Shown here: positions 1-8,131 of the stretch, in pieces
How positions within the stretch are numbered: position 1 is the first letter of the stretch
How the letters are laid out: the number at the start of each line of letters is the position of its first letter
Assembly: GCF_902499175.1 (NCBI RefSeq)
Contig: NZ_CABVQC010000008.1
Span: forward strand, 62,001-126,000
Reading direction: 5' to 3'
Length of the DNA stretch: 64,000 nt
Source of the DNA: Burkholderia aenigmatica
GTDB taxonomy: Bacteria; Pseudomonadota; Gammaproteobacteria; Burkholderiales; Burkholderiaceae
Position numbers and translations under genes: made by a program
Notes under the pieces: model-generated
Databases searched by the model: none
Seen by the model: the letters and a program-made list of their open reading frames with translations, nothing else
Told to the model about the DNA's origin: nothing

Positions 1-35
1 ACGGAAGACGCGCTCGCCCGATTCTGATCGGTCAT
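1..35 (-). CDS. Possible gene start running off the left edge
   Basis: An ATG on the minus strand at 33-35 opens a frame reading MTDQNRASASS that leaves the window after about 11 codons. No good ribosome-binding site is visible before it. It lies downstream of the aminotransferase gene on the same strand. Too little is present to name a product, and it may not be a gene. Confidence 0.25.
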   Translation of the reverse strand, partial: MTDQNRASASS

Positions 36-216
36 ATTGATGGGAGCACGAACCGGGGGCGGCGAACCAACTTCAGGCCAGGCCCAAACCGGACGGAACA
101 GCACGGCTCAACGACGGAACCGCGTGACTGAGCGCCATATTACGCAAAATTGCCCGGTGCGTAAAGATGAGCCGAACGGGCTGCCGCCAGCGCGCCGTGT
201 CCGCTCCGGCCCCGCT

Positions 217-1419
217 TCAGCGGGCGGCTCCGCCGCGCGCGAGGAACCGGCGCAGCCGTTCAACGCCCGCGTCGAGTCGCGCCGGATCGCATGCGTAGCA
301 CCAGCGCACGAACCCTTCCCCCTCCGGGCCGAATGCCCGCCCGGGCGCAAGGCCGAGCCCCGCATCGCGCACCAGTGTCTTGCAGAACGCCAGACTGTCG
401 GCCGCGCCCGGCAGGCGCAGGAACAGGTACATCGCGCCCGGTGGAGGTGGCACCTCGACGCCCGGCAGAGTGCGCAGCGCAGCGACCAGGTGATCGCGCG
501 CATCGCGCAGCGCCGCGACGAACGATCGCACGAACGGCTCGCCATCGCGCAGCGCGACTTCGCCTGCGGCCTGCACGAAGCCGGGCGCGCACGACGTGTT
601 GTACTCGACGAGCTTCGACAAGTCGCCCATCACCACTGCCGGCGCGATGAGCCACCCCAGGCGCCAACCCGTCATCGCCCACGCTTTGGAAAACGAATTC
701 ACGACGACGACCCGCTCGTCGCGCGACGCGATGTCGAGGAACGATGGCGCGCCGCCCGCGCCAAACGCGAGCCGCTCGTACACCTCATCGGCAACCAGCC
801 AGATGCCGTGGCGGCGGCAATGGGCGAGCACGGCTTGCTGGTCGTCGCGCGACATCGTCCAGCCGGTCGGATTGTTCGGCGAGTTGATCAGCAGCATCCG
901 CGTATCGGGCGTCAGCGCCGCAAGCAGCCGCCCGACGTCGAGTTGCCAGCCCGCATCGCCATAGCCGAGCGGCACGCATTCGACCTGCGCGCCAAGGATC
1001 TTCGGAATCTCGACGAGATTCGGCCACAGCGGCGTGACCGCGACGACCCGCTCACCCGGACCGACCAGCATCTGCGCGGCCAGCATCAGCGCGCTCACGC
1101 CCGAACTCGTCACGGCCACGGTATCGGACGCCGTCGCGCCGTGACGGGCACTGACGTAGGCCGCGATCGCGTCGCGCAGTGGCGCAGTACCGAGGTTGTG
1201 CGTGTAGAAGGTTGCACCATCGCGCAGCGCCGCGGCTGCGGCGTCGCGGATGAAGTCCGGCGTCACGCGATCGGATTCGCCGAACCAGAACGGCAGCATG
1301 TCCGGCACGCCAAAGCCGGCGTTTGCCACCTCCCGGATCAACGACGGTCGCAACGCGTGCACCGCGTCGCGCGCCGCCGGCGCGCCGGCCACCGGAAGAA
1401 AGTCTGCGGAATGCGTCAT
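217..1419 (-). CDS. PLP-dependent class I/II aminotransferase
   Basis: Predicted 400-residue cytosolic fold-type I aminotransferase that moves an amino group between an amino acid and a 2-oxoacid. Visible family marks are the SPNNPTG stretch near residue 180, DEVY near 211 (Asp that contacts the PLP ring nitrogen, and Tyr), and NSFSKAWAMTGWRLGW with the Schiff-base lysine at about residue 245. The start is the ATG of MTHSADF; the open frame extends further but lies inside the neighbouring LysR gene. The regulator gene sits just upstream on the same strand. The family is close to aspartate and aromatic aminotransferases, but the sequence alone does not fix the substrate. Confidence 0.9.
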   Translation of the reverse strand: MTHSADFLPVAGAPAARDAVHALRPSLIREVANAGFGVPDMLPFWFGESDRVTPDFIRDAAAAALRDGATFYTHNLGTAPLRDAIAAYVSARHGATASDTVAVTSSGVSALMLAAQMLVGPGERVVAVTPLWPNLVEIPKILGAQVECVPLGYGDAGWQLDVGRLLAALTPDTRMLLINSPNNPTGWTMSRDDQQAVLAHCRRHGIWLVADEVYERLAFGAGGAPSFLDIASRDERVVVVNSFSKAWAMTGWRLGWLIAPAVVMGDLSKLVEYNTSCAPGFVQAAGEVALRDGEPFVRSFVAALRDARDHLVAALRTLPGVEVPPPPGAMYLFLRLPGAADSLAFCKTLVRDAGLGLAPGRAFGPEGEGFVRWCYACDPARLDAGVERLRRFLARGGAAR

Positions 1420-1499
1420 CGAGCACCACCATCGAGGAACACGATCCGCGTAGTGTACCGGCCCGCAAGCCGGACCGGCGCGCGGCGCTGCGCTGTGCG

Positions 1500-2402
1500 T
1501 CAGTCGAGATCCTCCGCCCTTGCCGGCATCTGTCGCACGAGTTCCCAGATCGCCTGCGCAGCGGGCGACAACGACCGGTCGCGGCGGCGCACCAACTCGA
1601 CCGTGCGCTCGGTGCGCGGCGTGAGCGGCCGCGCGACGAGCGTCGAGCCGGCAGGCAGCGGCAGCGACAGCCACGGCTGTACGCTCACACCGACGCCGGC
1701 CTCGACGAGCCCGAACACGGTCGCCGAATGCCCGAGCTCCTGCATGACCGTCGCGTTGACGCGATGGGCAGCCAGCGCGGCATCGATCAGCGGCCGGCTT
1801 CCCGACGCATGATCGAGGAGCACGAGGCGCTCGCCGTCCAGTGCCGTCCAGGGCACCTCGGCACGCGCCGCGAGCGGATGGTCGGCGCGCGCGACCAGGC
1901 AGAACGAATCGGTCATCAGCGATTCGCAGACGAGATCGGCTACCGTGAGCGGCCCGATCACGACGCCGAAATCGACCTCGCTCGACTTCACCTTGCGCAA
2001 CACGTCGCTCTGCACGTCGTCGCGCAAGCCGAGCGTCACGAACGGAAACTGGCGCTCGCACGACGCCACCACGCGCGGCATCAGCCGGCATGCGATCGTC
2101 GGGCTGGCCGCGACGATCACGCGCCCGCGGCGCTGCTCGCCGATCTCGCGAATCTCACGCAGCGTGTCGTCGAGATCGTCGAGCAGACGCGACACGCTCG
2201 CGATCAGGTTCGCGCCGACATCGGTCAGTTGCACGTCGCGCGTCGTGCGGTCGATCAGCTTCAACCCGAGCTCGGCTTCGAGCTCGCGCACGCAGCGGCT
2301 GACCGCGGACTGCGTGAGTCCGATCTCGCCGCCCGCGCGACTGAAGCTCTTGAGCCGCGCGACCTCGATGAAAACGCGAAGCTGGCGCAGCGTGACGTTC
2401 AT
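1500..2402 (-). CDS. LysR-family transcriptional regulator
   Basis: A 300-residue LysR-type regulator. The N-terminal winged helix-turn-helix (residues about 1-60) contains LRQLRVFIEVARLKSFSRA and the recognition-helix region TQSAVSRCVRELE. Residues about 90-290 form the periplasmic-binding-protein-like effector domain. The gene is 80 bp upstream of the aminotransferase and in the same direction, so it may share its transcript or control it. Such proteins bind DNA as tetramers and respond to a small co-inducer. The effector cannot be read from sequence. Confidence 0.92.
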   Translation of the reverse strand: MNVTLRQLRVFIEVARLKSFSRAGGEIGLTQSAVSRCVRELEAELGLKLIDRTTRDVQLTDVGANLIASVSRLLDDLDDTLREIREIGEQRRGRVIVAASPTIACRLMPRVVASCERQFPFVTLGLRDDVQSDVLRKVKSSEVDFGVVIGPLTVADLVCESLMTDSFCLVARADHPLAARAEVPWTALDGERLVLLDHASGSRPLIDAALAAHRVNATVMQELGHSATVFGLVEAGVGVSVQPWLSLPLPAGSTLVARPLTPRTERTVELVRRRDRSLSPAAQAIWELVRQMPARAEDLD

Positions 2403-2830
2403 TTCCCGACCTCATCAATCGTCGATATCGATGCGTGATTTTAATGCGCGAATCCGGCTTCGATGTGCGAATCAGGCACCTGCCCCACATGTTTCGCTGC
2501 GGTGCAATACAACCGCGAACGCACGTGGCGCGGGCGAACTGCACAAGATTGGTGATTGTCCCGATTTGCTGGCGGGTTATTTTGGCGTCTTATACGCCCC
2601 TAGCTGACTTAGCCGTTAGCTCGCTGCCAAGCGGCTCTCGAGGGAATTACCTCCGACATGGCACGCTTCGTGCATTACCTGGCGCACAGGGCGCAGGTTT
2701 CGTCGGACGGAAGAGCAGAAACGCCGCTGCCGGCCAACCGGACGCCCCCACCCGGCACTCGAGGATCGAGTGCTTGAAGAGTGCGCGGCGCAGGGCAGCG
2801 CACCGGAGTTAGCTTCGCTGAGGTGAGGAC
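2403..2830. other. Intergenic region with no supported gene
   Basis: This 428-bp gap separates the LysR gene from the transposase-domain gene. Frames on both strands are open here, but none has both a good ribosome-binding site and coding-like third positions. It should hold the promoters of both flanking genes. I found no clear terminator or repeat. Confidence 0.5.
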
Positions 2831-3232
2831 ATGATGCTGTTCGACGATTTGAGAGATAACGAGTGGGCGCTGGTCGAGGGTCTGTTTTGCTCGGAACCCG
2901 CACGGAGTGAGCGGCGCGGCCGCCCCCGCGTGGAAGCCCGCTCGGTGGTGAACGCCGTGCTGTGGGTGCTGTCGACCGGTGAAGGCTGGTCGAAGCTGCC
3001 GGGCCGCTATCCGTCGCCGCCGACTTGCCGTCGTCGCTTCGACGAATGGCAGGCGGACGGCACGCTCGCCGAAATCGTGAAGCGACTCGGCACGAGCGGC
3101 CGGCAGATCTCCCTGCGCGGGCGTATCGGCGCAAGCGCGGCGAAGCCGCCCGCACCGCCGAGCCGCGACCGGCTGCGCGGCGCCTTCTGGACCAATCCGG
3201 AATCCTGGCGCGCGCCCGTCAAGATGGCGTAA
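2831..3232 (+). CDS. Stand-alone IS5/IS402-type transposase N-terminal domain protein (DUF4096-like)
   Basis: A 133-residue protein whose first roughly 90 residues match the N-terminal DNA-binding domain of IS5-group (IS402) transposases: LRDNEWALVEGLF, then GRPRVEARSVVNAVLWVLSTG, then WSKLPGRYPSPPTCRRRFDEW. The catalytic DDE domain is absent. The gene instead ends with a basic, proline-rich tail of about 40 residues. A strong ribosome-binding site (GAGGTGAGG) precedes two adjacent ATGs. No terminal inverted repeats or target duplications were seen. It is either a truncated transposase or, more likely, a domesticated DNA-binding protein. A transposase activity is not supported. Confidence 0.75.
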   Translation: MMLFDDLRDNEWALVEGLFCSEPARSERRGRPRVEARSVVNAVLWVLSTGEGWSKLPGRYPSPPTCRRRFDEWQADGTLAEIVKRLGTSGRQISLRGRIGASAAKPPAPPSRDRLRGAFWTNPESWRAPVKMA

Positions 3233-3430
3233 CGAATGCTCGATCGGGCGGCTACGGCCGCCCGGTTTCTTTCTGCGACGCGACCCGTTCGCGACGCCTG
3301 CATTGCCGTCGATTACCGTTGTCGTGCCGAGATACATCTATTTACCAATATTTACAGCAAGCCTGCACTCCCACGCTTACCTTAGCGACATATCAACAGG
3401 CCGCGTCGACGGCTTGAAGGGAGCCCCGCC

Positions 3431-3682
3431 ATGAAACCAATGTCACTGCTCGTTGCATGCGGCATTGTCATTTCCTTGGCGCTGTCCGCTCCAGCCCGGG
3501 CCGATGATCGCGCGAAGCCGCCCCATCATCAGCAGGATCACCGGAACACCGTCCGCCAGCCACCGTCCGCCAACTCGCCCAGCCGGCAGACCGTGCCGCG
3601 TGGCGATCTGCGCGGCGACATCGCCAACAATGCGCGGGCACGCATTGGCTCGCAGCCGTCCGACGGACCGCGCCATCCGTAG
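3431..3682 (+). CDS. Small exported protein of unknown function
   Basis: An 83-residue protein with a clear signal peptide: MKPMSLLVACG, a hydrophobic core, then a cleavage-like APARA-DD site near residue 24. The mature part is about 60 residues, hydrophilic, and rich in His, Pro, Arg and Gln. It is probably periplasmic and disordered. A purine-rich site (GAAGGGAG) lies before the ATG. A hairpin-rich segment and an intrinsic terminator follow. No family was recognised. Confidence 0.65.
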   Translation: MKPMSLLVACGIVISLALSAPARADDRAKPPHHQQDHRNTVRQPPSANSPSRQTVPRGDLRGDIANNARARIGSQPSDGPRHP

Positions 3683-3756
3683 TCCTGCCAATTTAAGGAT
3701 TTCGCCAAAGAAAATGCCCGCAGTCGGGAACTGCGCCGCATGCGACGAGTCACAAC

Positions 3757-3830
3757 GTTGCCATGAGCACAGCGTGGCAACAGCAAAAGTATCCGGTACG
3801 CCCGTATCCTCGCGATACGGGCTTTTTTTT
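3757..3830 (+). ncRNA. Candidate small RNA or structured 3' UTR
   Basis: Two hairpins lie in tandem. The first pairs GTTGCCA (3757-3763) with TGGCAAC (3775-3781). The second is the intrinsic terminator at 3800-3830. A short CCCG/CGGG stem lies just upstream near 3717-3728. The segment lies after the small exported protein gene on the same strand, so it could be that mRNA's structured 3' UTR or a separate or processed small RNA. No strong separate promoter was found. Confidence 0.3.
3800..3830 (+). terminator. Intrinsic terminator
   Basis: Stem GCCCGTATC (3800-3808) pairs perfectly with GATACGGGC (3814-3822), with a 5-nt loop, followed by a run of eight T. It would end transcripts from the small exported-protein gene or from the candidate small RNA. 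Confidence 0.85.
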
Positions 3831-3879
3831 GGCATCGCCAGCCGCCGCCCGGCGATGCGCGCGACGGGATGATCGGCCG

Positions 3880-4197
3880 CTACAGGCGACTTTCGAGAAT
3901 CGCCACGGCACTTGCTTCGCTCAATGCGTAGTCGGCCATGCGGCGATCGGTCCAGGAAAGTAATTTCTCGTCGCGCTCGAGGCGCGAGAATTCGGCTCGA
4001 CCGCTTTCGGTCAGCACGGCAATGTCGACCGGTGCGTGGAAGCCCGGCGCGGGAGCAACGGTTTTCTGCCTGACCGTGTCCATCAGCCCGAGTGAACGGA
4101 GATACTCGAACACACCCGGGCGGCGTGCCCACGGTACCTGGCGGTACTGCACTCGTCTCAATGCGTCGAGCACCGCTTCGTTGGAATACGTGGCCAT
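3880..4197 (-). CDS. Conserved-looking small protein, function unknown
   Basis: A 105-residue soluble protein with no signal peptide or membrane segment, and mixed charged and hydrophobic content suggesting an alpha-helical fold. Its middle (FEYLRSLGLMDTV, then VAVLTESGRAEFSRLE-like text) resembles a short winged-helix layout, but I could not assign a family. Third positions favour G/C as in neighbouring genes. It faces the terminator on its 3' side. Confidence 0.6.
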   Translation of the reverse strand: MATYSNEAVLDALRRVQYRQVPWARRPGVFEYLRSLGLMDTVRQKTVAPAPGFHAPVDIAVLTESGRAEFSRLERDEKLLSWTDRRMADYALSEASAVAILESRL

Positions 4198-4354
4198 CTC
4201 GATTCTTTCTTAAAGTGCAGCGACAATGCGAAGCGGCGCGCCGGACGGAATCTCCGCCAGCCGATACCGCCACCGATTCTGGAGGCCGACGTTCGGCGTC
4301 GCGTCAGGGCCGGATCGTCAGCCGTCCATAAAAAGACACCATACCCCAATCAAA

Positions 4355-5071
4355 TTGATTCTGTTCGATTCATTTGTACTTCTCTTCATCTGTTTCATGC
4401 TCTGCCACAAGCGGCGTCGAATCATCTCGATCGTTGCCGTTGTGGTGTTCTGGCTGCTCGCGACAGGCTGGCTCGCCGCGCCGCTGATCGCCTGGACCGA
4501 GGCGGGTGTCGTACCCGTCGAGCACCCGGACATGCATGGGCGAACCACACTGATTCTCATCGGCGCCGGAACGCAGCGCACCGACACCGGGCTAAGGCCA
4601 CCGCCTGACGGAGCCGCACGCATCCACAAGGTCGCGGCGCTCTATCGCACTTGCCGGCAGCAGGCCGAGCGCTGCACCGTGGTGATGTCGGGTGGTGACC
4701 CGCAGCATCACGGCGAAACCGAGGCGGCCGTATACGGGCGCCAACTCGTCGCCGAAGGCATCGCTCCCACGGATCTCGTTCTGGAACCGGATAGCCGCAC
4801 AACCTACGAAAATGCGAAATTCACTGCATCTATACTACGCTCACAGTATGACGACGCGCGCATTCTCGTCACCTCGTCGTATCAGATGCGCCGCGCATTG
4901 CTCGATTTCCACCGTTTCGGGATCGATCCGCAGCCCGTTTACGCGAATCGCCGACGCGCGCAAACGGGCTGGCTACCGCGCTGGCGCAATGTGGCCAACG
5001 CCGAGCAGGCGCTGCACGAACTGATCGGCATCGCGCAATTCCACGTCTATCGATGGCTCGGATGGTTCTGA
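4355..5071 (+). CDS. DUF218/YdcF-ElyC-SanA family membrane protein
   Basis: A protein of about 238 residues anchored in the inner membrane. Two hydrophobic segments lie near residues 2-14 and 19-40. The DUF218 domain follows with LILIGAG, the VVMSGGDPQHHGETEA motif and LEPDSRTTYENA, all typical of the family. ElyC and SanA relatives act in envelope integrity and peptidoglycan-lipid metabolism in enterobacteria; the exact chemistry is unknown. I prefer the TTG at 4355 (LILFDSFVLL), because the earlier part of the frame (from 4226) is Arg/Pro-rich and not coding-like. The ATG of MLCHKRRR is a second option. Confidence 0.8.
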   Translation: MILFDSFVLLFICFMLCHKRRRIISIVAVVVFWLLATGWLAAPLIAWTEAGVVPVEHPDMHGRTTLILIGAGTQRTDTGLRPPPDGAARIHKVAALYRTCRQQAERCTVVMSGGDPQHHGETEAAVYGRQLVAEGIAPTDLVLEPDSRTTYENAKFTASILRSQYDDARILVTSSYQMRRALLDFHRFGIDPQPVYANRRRAQTGWLPRWRNVANAEQALHELIGIAQFHVYRWLGWF

Positions 5072-5291
5072 CAACTCGCACAAACCGGAACGAAAAAGGC
5101 GGCGGCGCCCAGGATGGCAGGCGCGTGACGAACTGCACGAAGTGTTGCGCGACTTCAACGGGGCCTTGCGTCGTGCCGCGATCGGATGCACATTGATCCG
5201 TCACTTTTGTTACACTCGACACGCACTCGATTGCAGTCGCCAGACAAAACGGCAACACTCGGGTTCATCACCACTTAGCGGAGGTAAAGCA

Positions 5292-5570
5292 ATGAAGAAG
5301 ACGTCCCTGGCTATCCTGGTAGCGATGTCGGCGCTGACTGGCGCAGCGTATGCGCAAGAGAGCACGGAAATCAAGACGATCACCGATCCGGCCAAGATCT
5401 CCGAGATCGAGCAGCGCGCACAAGCACTGCAGCAGCAGCAAGCGGCCGAAGCCGCACAGCCGGCGATGCAGGAAGAGCATCATCATGGCAAGAAGGCTGC
5501 TCATCACAAGGCAGCAGCGAAGAAGGCCGGCAAGAAGGCTGCCAAGGCCGCAGACGCTGCCAGCCAGTAA
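5292..5570 (+). CDS. Small exported protein with histone-like Lys/Ala tail
   Basis: A 92-residue protein with ribosome-binding site GGAGGT 8 nt before the ATG. A signal peptide (MKKTSLAILVAMSALTGAAYA) is followed by a Gln/Ala-rich coiled-coil-like stretch near residues 40-62. Then come a His cluster (EEHHHGKK) and a Lys/Ala-rich tail built from KKA/KAA repeats, like the tails of bacterial histone-H1-like proteins. The signal peptide implies a periplasmic location, so nucleoid binding is unlikely. The His cluster might bind metal. No named family was recognised. Confidence 0.7.
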   Translation: MKKTSLAILVAMSALTGAAYAQESTEIKTITDPAKISEIEQRAQALQQQQAAEAAQPAMQEEHHHGKKAAHHKAAAKKAGKKAAKAADAASQ

Positions 5571-5592
5571 GTTCGGCGGCACCGCACAAGCG

Positions 5593-5628
5593 AAAAGCCG
5601 AATCCGGGCAACCGGGTTCGGCTTTTTT
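5593..5628 (+). terminator. Intrinsic terminator
   Basis: AAGCCGAA-TCCGG (5595-5607) pairs with CCGGGTTCGGCTT (5612-5624), allowing a G-T or bulged position, and runs into TTTTTT. It closes the small exported-protein gene. Confidence 0.85.
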
Positions 5629-5706
5629 GGTTGCGGTGCCCGTGCGCTGTGCTAAAGTCGCGCACCGAAATTTTCCACCCGTGCGCACCCCGGTGCGGAG
5701 GACAGC

Positions 5707-5964
5707 ATGAGCAACATTCAACTCGACATCGAGTGGACCGAAGCCGCCACTCGCCAGATCAAGCAACTGATGCCCCGCGGCTCGGCCGACGCGTTCCTCG
5801 CGCTGCCGCCGATCGAGTGCCTGCCGATGGAGGGCGACGTGCTTTTCCTCGGCCCCCAAGGCAAGCAGCAACCGTTCATCGTCGCAGAGCGCCAGTATCA
5901 TCACGACGGCGACGCCGACTGGACGATCATCCTGATCCTCGACGTACCCAACACGTCGCACTGA
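5707..5964 (+). CDS. Small conserved hypothetical protein
   Basis: An 85-residue, acidic, soluble protein beginning MSNIQLDIEWTEAATRQIKQL. A GGAGGA ribosome-binding site lies 8 nt upstream of the ATG. No signal peptide, membrane segment or recognised motif is present. Codon use is like the neighbours, which supports a real gene. It converges with the monooxygenase gene on the opposite strand. Confidence 0.7.
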   Translation: MSNIQLDIEWTEAATRQIKQLMPRGSADAFLALPPIECLPMEGDVLFLGPQGKQQPFIVAERQYHHDGDADWTIILILDVPNTSH

Positions 5965-6004
5965 CGCACCCCGCGACCGGACGCGTCCGGTCGCCCCACC
6001 CGGC

Positions 6005-6295
6005 TCAGACGAGCTTCGACAGCACGCGGATTTCGGAACGTTCGATCCAGTTCGCGGCCGCTTCGCGATAAGCGAGAATGTGCGCGGAGCGCGCATGAGC
6101 GGCAAGTGCCTCCTCGCTTTCCCAGCGCTCGACGAATACGAACCGCGCGGGCTCCTTCAGGTCCCGATGCAGGTCGTATTGCAATGCGCCTGCTTCATTG
6201 CGGGTCGGCTCGACGATCCCTTCGAGCTGGGCGCGCAACATATCCTCGGCGCCCGGCTTCGCCACGATCAGCGCCACGACTGCAATTTCTGCCAT
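6005..6295 (-). CDS. Antibiotic biosynthesis monooxygenase (ABM)/YgiN-like protein
   Basis: A protein of about 96 residues with the dimeric alpha-beta barrel ABM fold: VVALIVAKPGAED near the start, the GALQYDLHRD strand near 40, FVFVERWESEEAL near 55, and a helix with H near 70. Relatives act as quinol monooxygenases or small-molecule oxygenases without cofactor. The start is placed at MAEIAVV because GGGGGCGGGA lies directly before it. An in-frame ATG five codons earlier is possible. The substrate is unknown. Confidence 0.82.
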   Translation of the reverse strand: MAEIAVVALIVAKPGAEDMLRAQLEGIVEPTRNEAGALQYDLHRDLKEPARFVFVERWESEEALAAHARSAHILAYREAAANWIERSEIRVLSKLV

Positions 6296-6377
6296 TCCCG
6301 CCCCCTTCATCTGGAAAAGTTCCAGAATACGCGAATCGCGCATCGGCTACGCCAGCACGGCACCGCACGACGGCCCC

Positions 6378-6411
6378 AAAAAAATAGCCCGCGCTTCAGA
6401 GAAGCGCGGGC
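6378..6411 (-). terminator. Intrinsic terminator (minus strand)
   Basis: An 11-bp perfect stem (GCCCGCGCTTC at 6387-6397 with GAAGCGCGGGC at 6401-6411) is followed, on the minus strand, by TA and seven T. No recognised gene lies immediately upstream on that strand, which makes a short unannotated transcript likely. Confidence 0.8.
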
Positions 6412-6635
6412 GAAACCGTCGCCCTACGAGGATAGGCGACGGGGCCATCGAGATCCGCACGCTGGCGCGGATCGTCATCTGTTGCGCCGATGCTTGTCGC
6501 ATCGGCATTCGAGGACGTCGATCCCGTTGATCGGGCGCTCGCGGCGCACCCCCGGCATCTGACGCCATCCTCCCTGTTCCAACGATTCCAACATATAAAG
6601 CAGATTGCATGCCAGCCACCACACGCCGAGCACCC
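6412..6635 (-). ncRNA. Candidate small RNA or small-ORF transcript
   Basis: A promoter-like pair (6642-6672) and a strong terminator (6378-6411) bracket about 220-260 nt on the minus strand that no known gene explains. The segment contains a 52-codon frame (GTG at 6633 to TGA at 6475) reading LGVWWLACNLLYMLESLEQ near its start. With the predicted transcript start that GTG would be almost leaderless and has no ribosome-binding site. I therefore favour a non-coding RNA but cannot exclude a small membrane protein. Confidence 0.35.
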
Positions 6636-6641
6636 CATTGA

Positions 6642-6672
6642 TTTATAAGGACAAAATTTTTGTTGGTGACAA
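6642..6672 (-). promoter_or_regulatory. Promoter-like -35/-10 pair
   Basis: On the minus strand TTGTCA (6667-6672) and TATAAA (6642-6647) are separated by 19 bp. This is one to two bases longer than ideal but lies in AT-rich DNA that stands out from its surroundings. It points toward the orphan terminator at 6378-6411. Confidence 0.45.
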
Positions 6673-6770
6673 TGTGGCAGACGTTCTGCCGCCGTAACGC
6701 GCGGATGTTACGTAACGTCACGAGGAGGGACCGAACCTCCCGCACACGCGTGCGCAGACGAGCGGCCATG

Positions 6771-6798
6771 AAAAAAGCCCGCCATGTGGCGGGCTTTT
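6771..6798 (-). terminator. Intrinsic terminator after bamC
   Basis: GCCCGCC and GGCGGGC (6777-6794) form a tight stem, flanked by six A on the left and four T on the right, so it can act on the minus strand (six T) and weakly on the plus strand. It lies 25 bp after the bamC stop. Confidence 0.8.
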
Positions 6799-6822
6799 CA
6801 CGGGCACGGAGAAACGTCGAAA

Positions 6823-8031
6823 TCAGCGAAGCTGATTCACGAGCAGCCCCATGATCTGACGAGCCGCCGACGACGTGTCGACCGAACCCGAATCGTCGAC
6901 GACCGCAACGCGGGTCTGGTCGGCCGTGAGCGCCTTCACATTGACACGGTACTGCTTCGCCTGCTTTTCCTTCTTGCCGTGGAACAGCTGGCTCCAGAAG
7001 CCCTGCTCGGCCGAACTCAGATCCTTCGGATCGACATAGCGCACGAAATACAGGCCCTTCGTGCGATCGCGATCGTCAACCGTGAAGTTCGCACGATCGA
7101 GTGCGAGACCGACGTGCAGCCACGACCGGTCGTACGGCTCGCCGAGCGTGACTTCCGACGGCACGGCGGCGTCGGCCGCATCGTTACCCTGCGCCGACGT
7201 GCGGGTGACGTTTTGCGCGGCAATCGCTGCAGCGGCCTTCGACGATGCGTCGGTGTCGGCCTTCTTGTCCTTCGCTACCGTGTTGTCCTTGATGTTCGCG
7301 ATCGGCGGCTCGCCGTTCTTCGCACGCTGCTCGTTCTGGGCGAGCACGGCCATCAACCGCTTCAGGTATTCGGTCTCGAGCGCCGGATCGTTCGGCTTCG
7401 GTTCCCACTTGCTCGAATCGTTGTTCGCGCCCGTGATCGCTTCGCGCATGCCCTTCTGGCTGATGAACACGTAAGTGCCGCCATTCGGTGCCGAATCGAG
7501 ACGCGTGCGGTACTTGTTACGCTCGGCCGTCACGTACGAGTTGCCCATCGCCTTCGAGATCACGCTACGGATCAGGCCGTCGTTGATCTGCGGATGGGTT
7601 TCGTTCCAGTCGGTTTCCATCACGCCCTTGTCGCGCTGGTCGACGACGAGCAGGAAGCCCTGCTCCTGCCAGAAGCGGCGGACCTGCGGCCAGACATCGG
7701 CCGGCAGCTTGCCGTCGATCACGAGCCAGCTCTCGGTGCCGTCGCGCTGGATATGCATGCCGGCCACGGCCGGAGCGACCGTATCCAGCGCAGGCGCCGC
7801 CTGCTGGACCTGGTGAAGCGCGGACAGGGAAGTCGCGCCGCCCTGGGGCGGCAGCGAACGCTGATCGGCCGTCTCGTCGAGCATGTTGGGCGGCACTGCG
7901 AGCGACGCTTCCTTCGATTTCGAATCGCTCTTGTAGTCCACTTTCGTGGGCGACGATGTACCGCAACCGGCGACGAGCGCGCCGGTGGCGAGCACTGCAG
8001 CGAACCGCATGGTAAGACGAAGATCAGTCAT
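6823..8031 (-). CDS. bamC: Outer-membrane assembly lipoprotein BamC (NlpB)
   Basis: A protein of about 402 residues and an accessory part of the BAM complex, which inserts beta-barrel proteins into the outer membrane. The start is MTDLRLTMRF, followed by a signal peptide and lipobox LVAGC near residue 23. An unstructured linker (VDYKSDSK, LAVPPNMLDE) follows; it is the segment that binds BamD in known structures. Two helix-grip domains come next, the first with GTESWLVIDG and LPADVWPQVRRFWQEQGF, the second with YDRSWLHVGLALDRANF. The dapA gene that often precedes bamC is not here; instead a promoter and a tRNA-associated island lie upstream. Confidence 0.92.
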   Translation of the reverse strand: MTDLRLTMRFAAVLATGALVAGCGTSSPTKVDYKSDSKSKEASLAVPPNMLDETADQRSLPPQGGATSLSALHQVQQAAPALDTVAPAVAGMHIQRDGTESWLVIDGKLPADVWPQVRRFWQEQGFLLVVDQRDKGVMETDWNETHPQINDGLIRSVISKAMGNSYVTAERNKYRTRLDSAPNGGTYVFISQKGMREAITGANNDSSKWEPKPNDPALETEYLKRLMAVLAQNEQRAKNGEPPIANIKDNTVAKDKKADTDASSKAAAAIAAQNVTRTSAQGNDAADAAVPSEVTLGEPYDRSWLHVGLALDRANFTVDDRDRTKGLYFVRYVDPKDLSSAEQGFWSQLFHGKKEKQAKQYRVNVKALTADQTRVAVVDDSGSVDTSSAARQIMGLLVNQLR

Positions 8032-8085
8032 GTTCGGGGAATCCTCTTCCGCTAAATCACGGCGCTTTCCGTGGATCAACCTTGC

Positions 8086-8115
8086 ATTTTACCGGGGCCG
8101 CGCCGCGATGTGCAA
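8086..8115 (-). promoter_or_regulatory. Probable bamC promoter
   Basis: On the minus strand TTGCAC (8110-8115) and TAAAAT (8086-8091) are spaced 18 bp, about 55 bp before the bamC start. A strong terminator lies just upstream, so bamC needs its own promoter, and this is the best match in the gap. Confidence 0.55.
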
Positions 8116-8131
8116 AAAAGCGACCGGCAAG

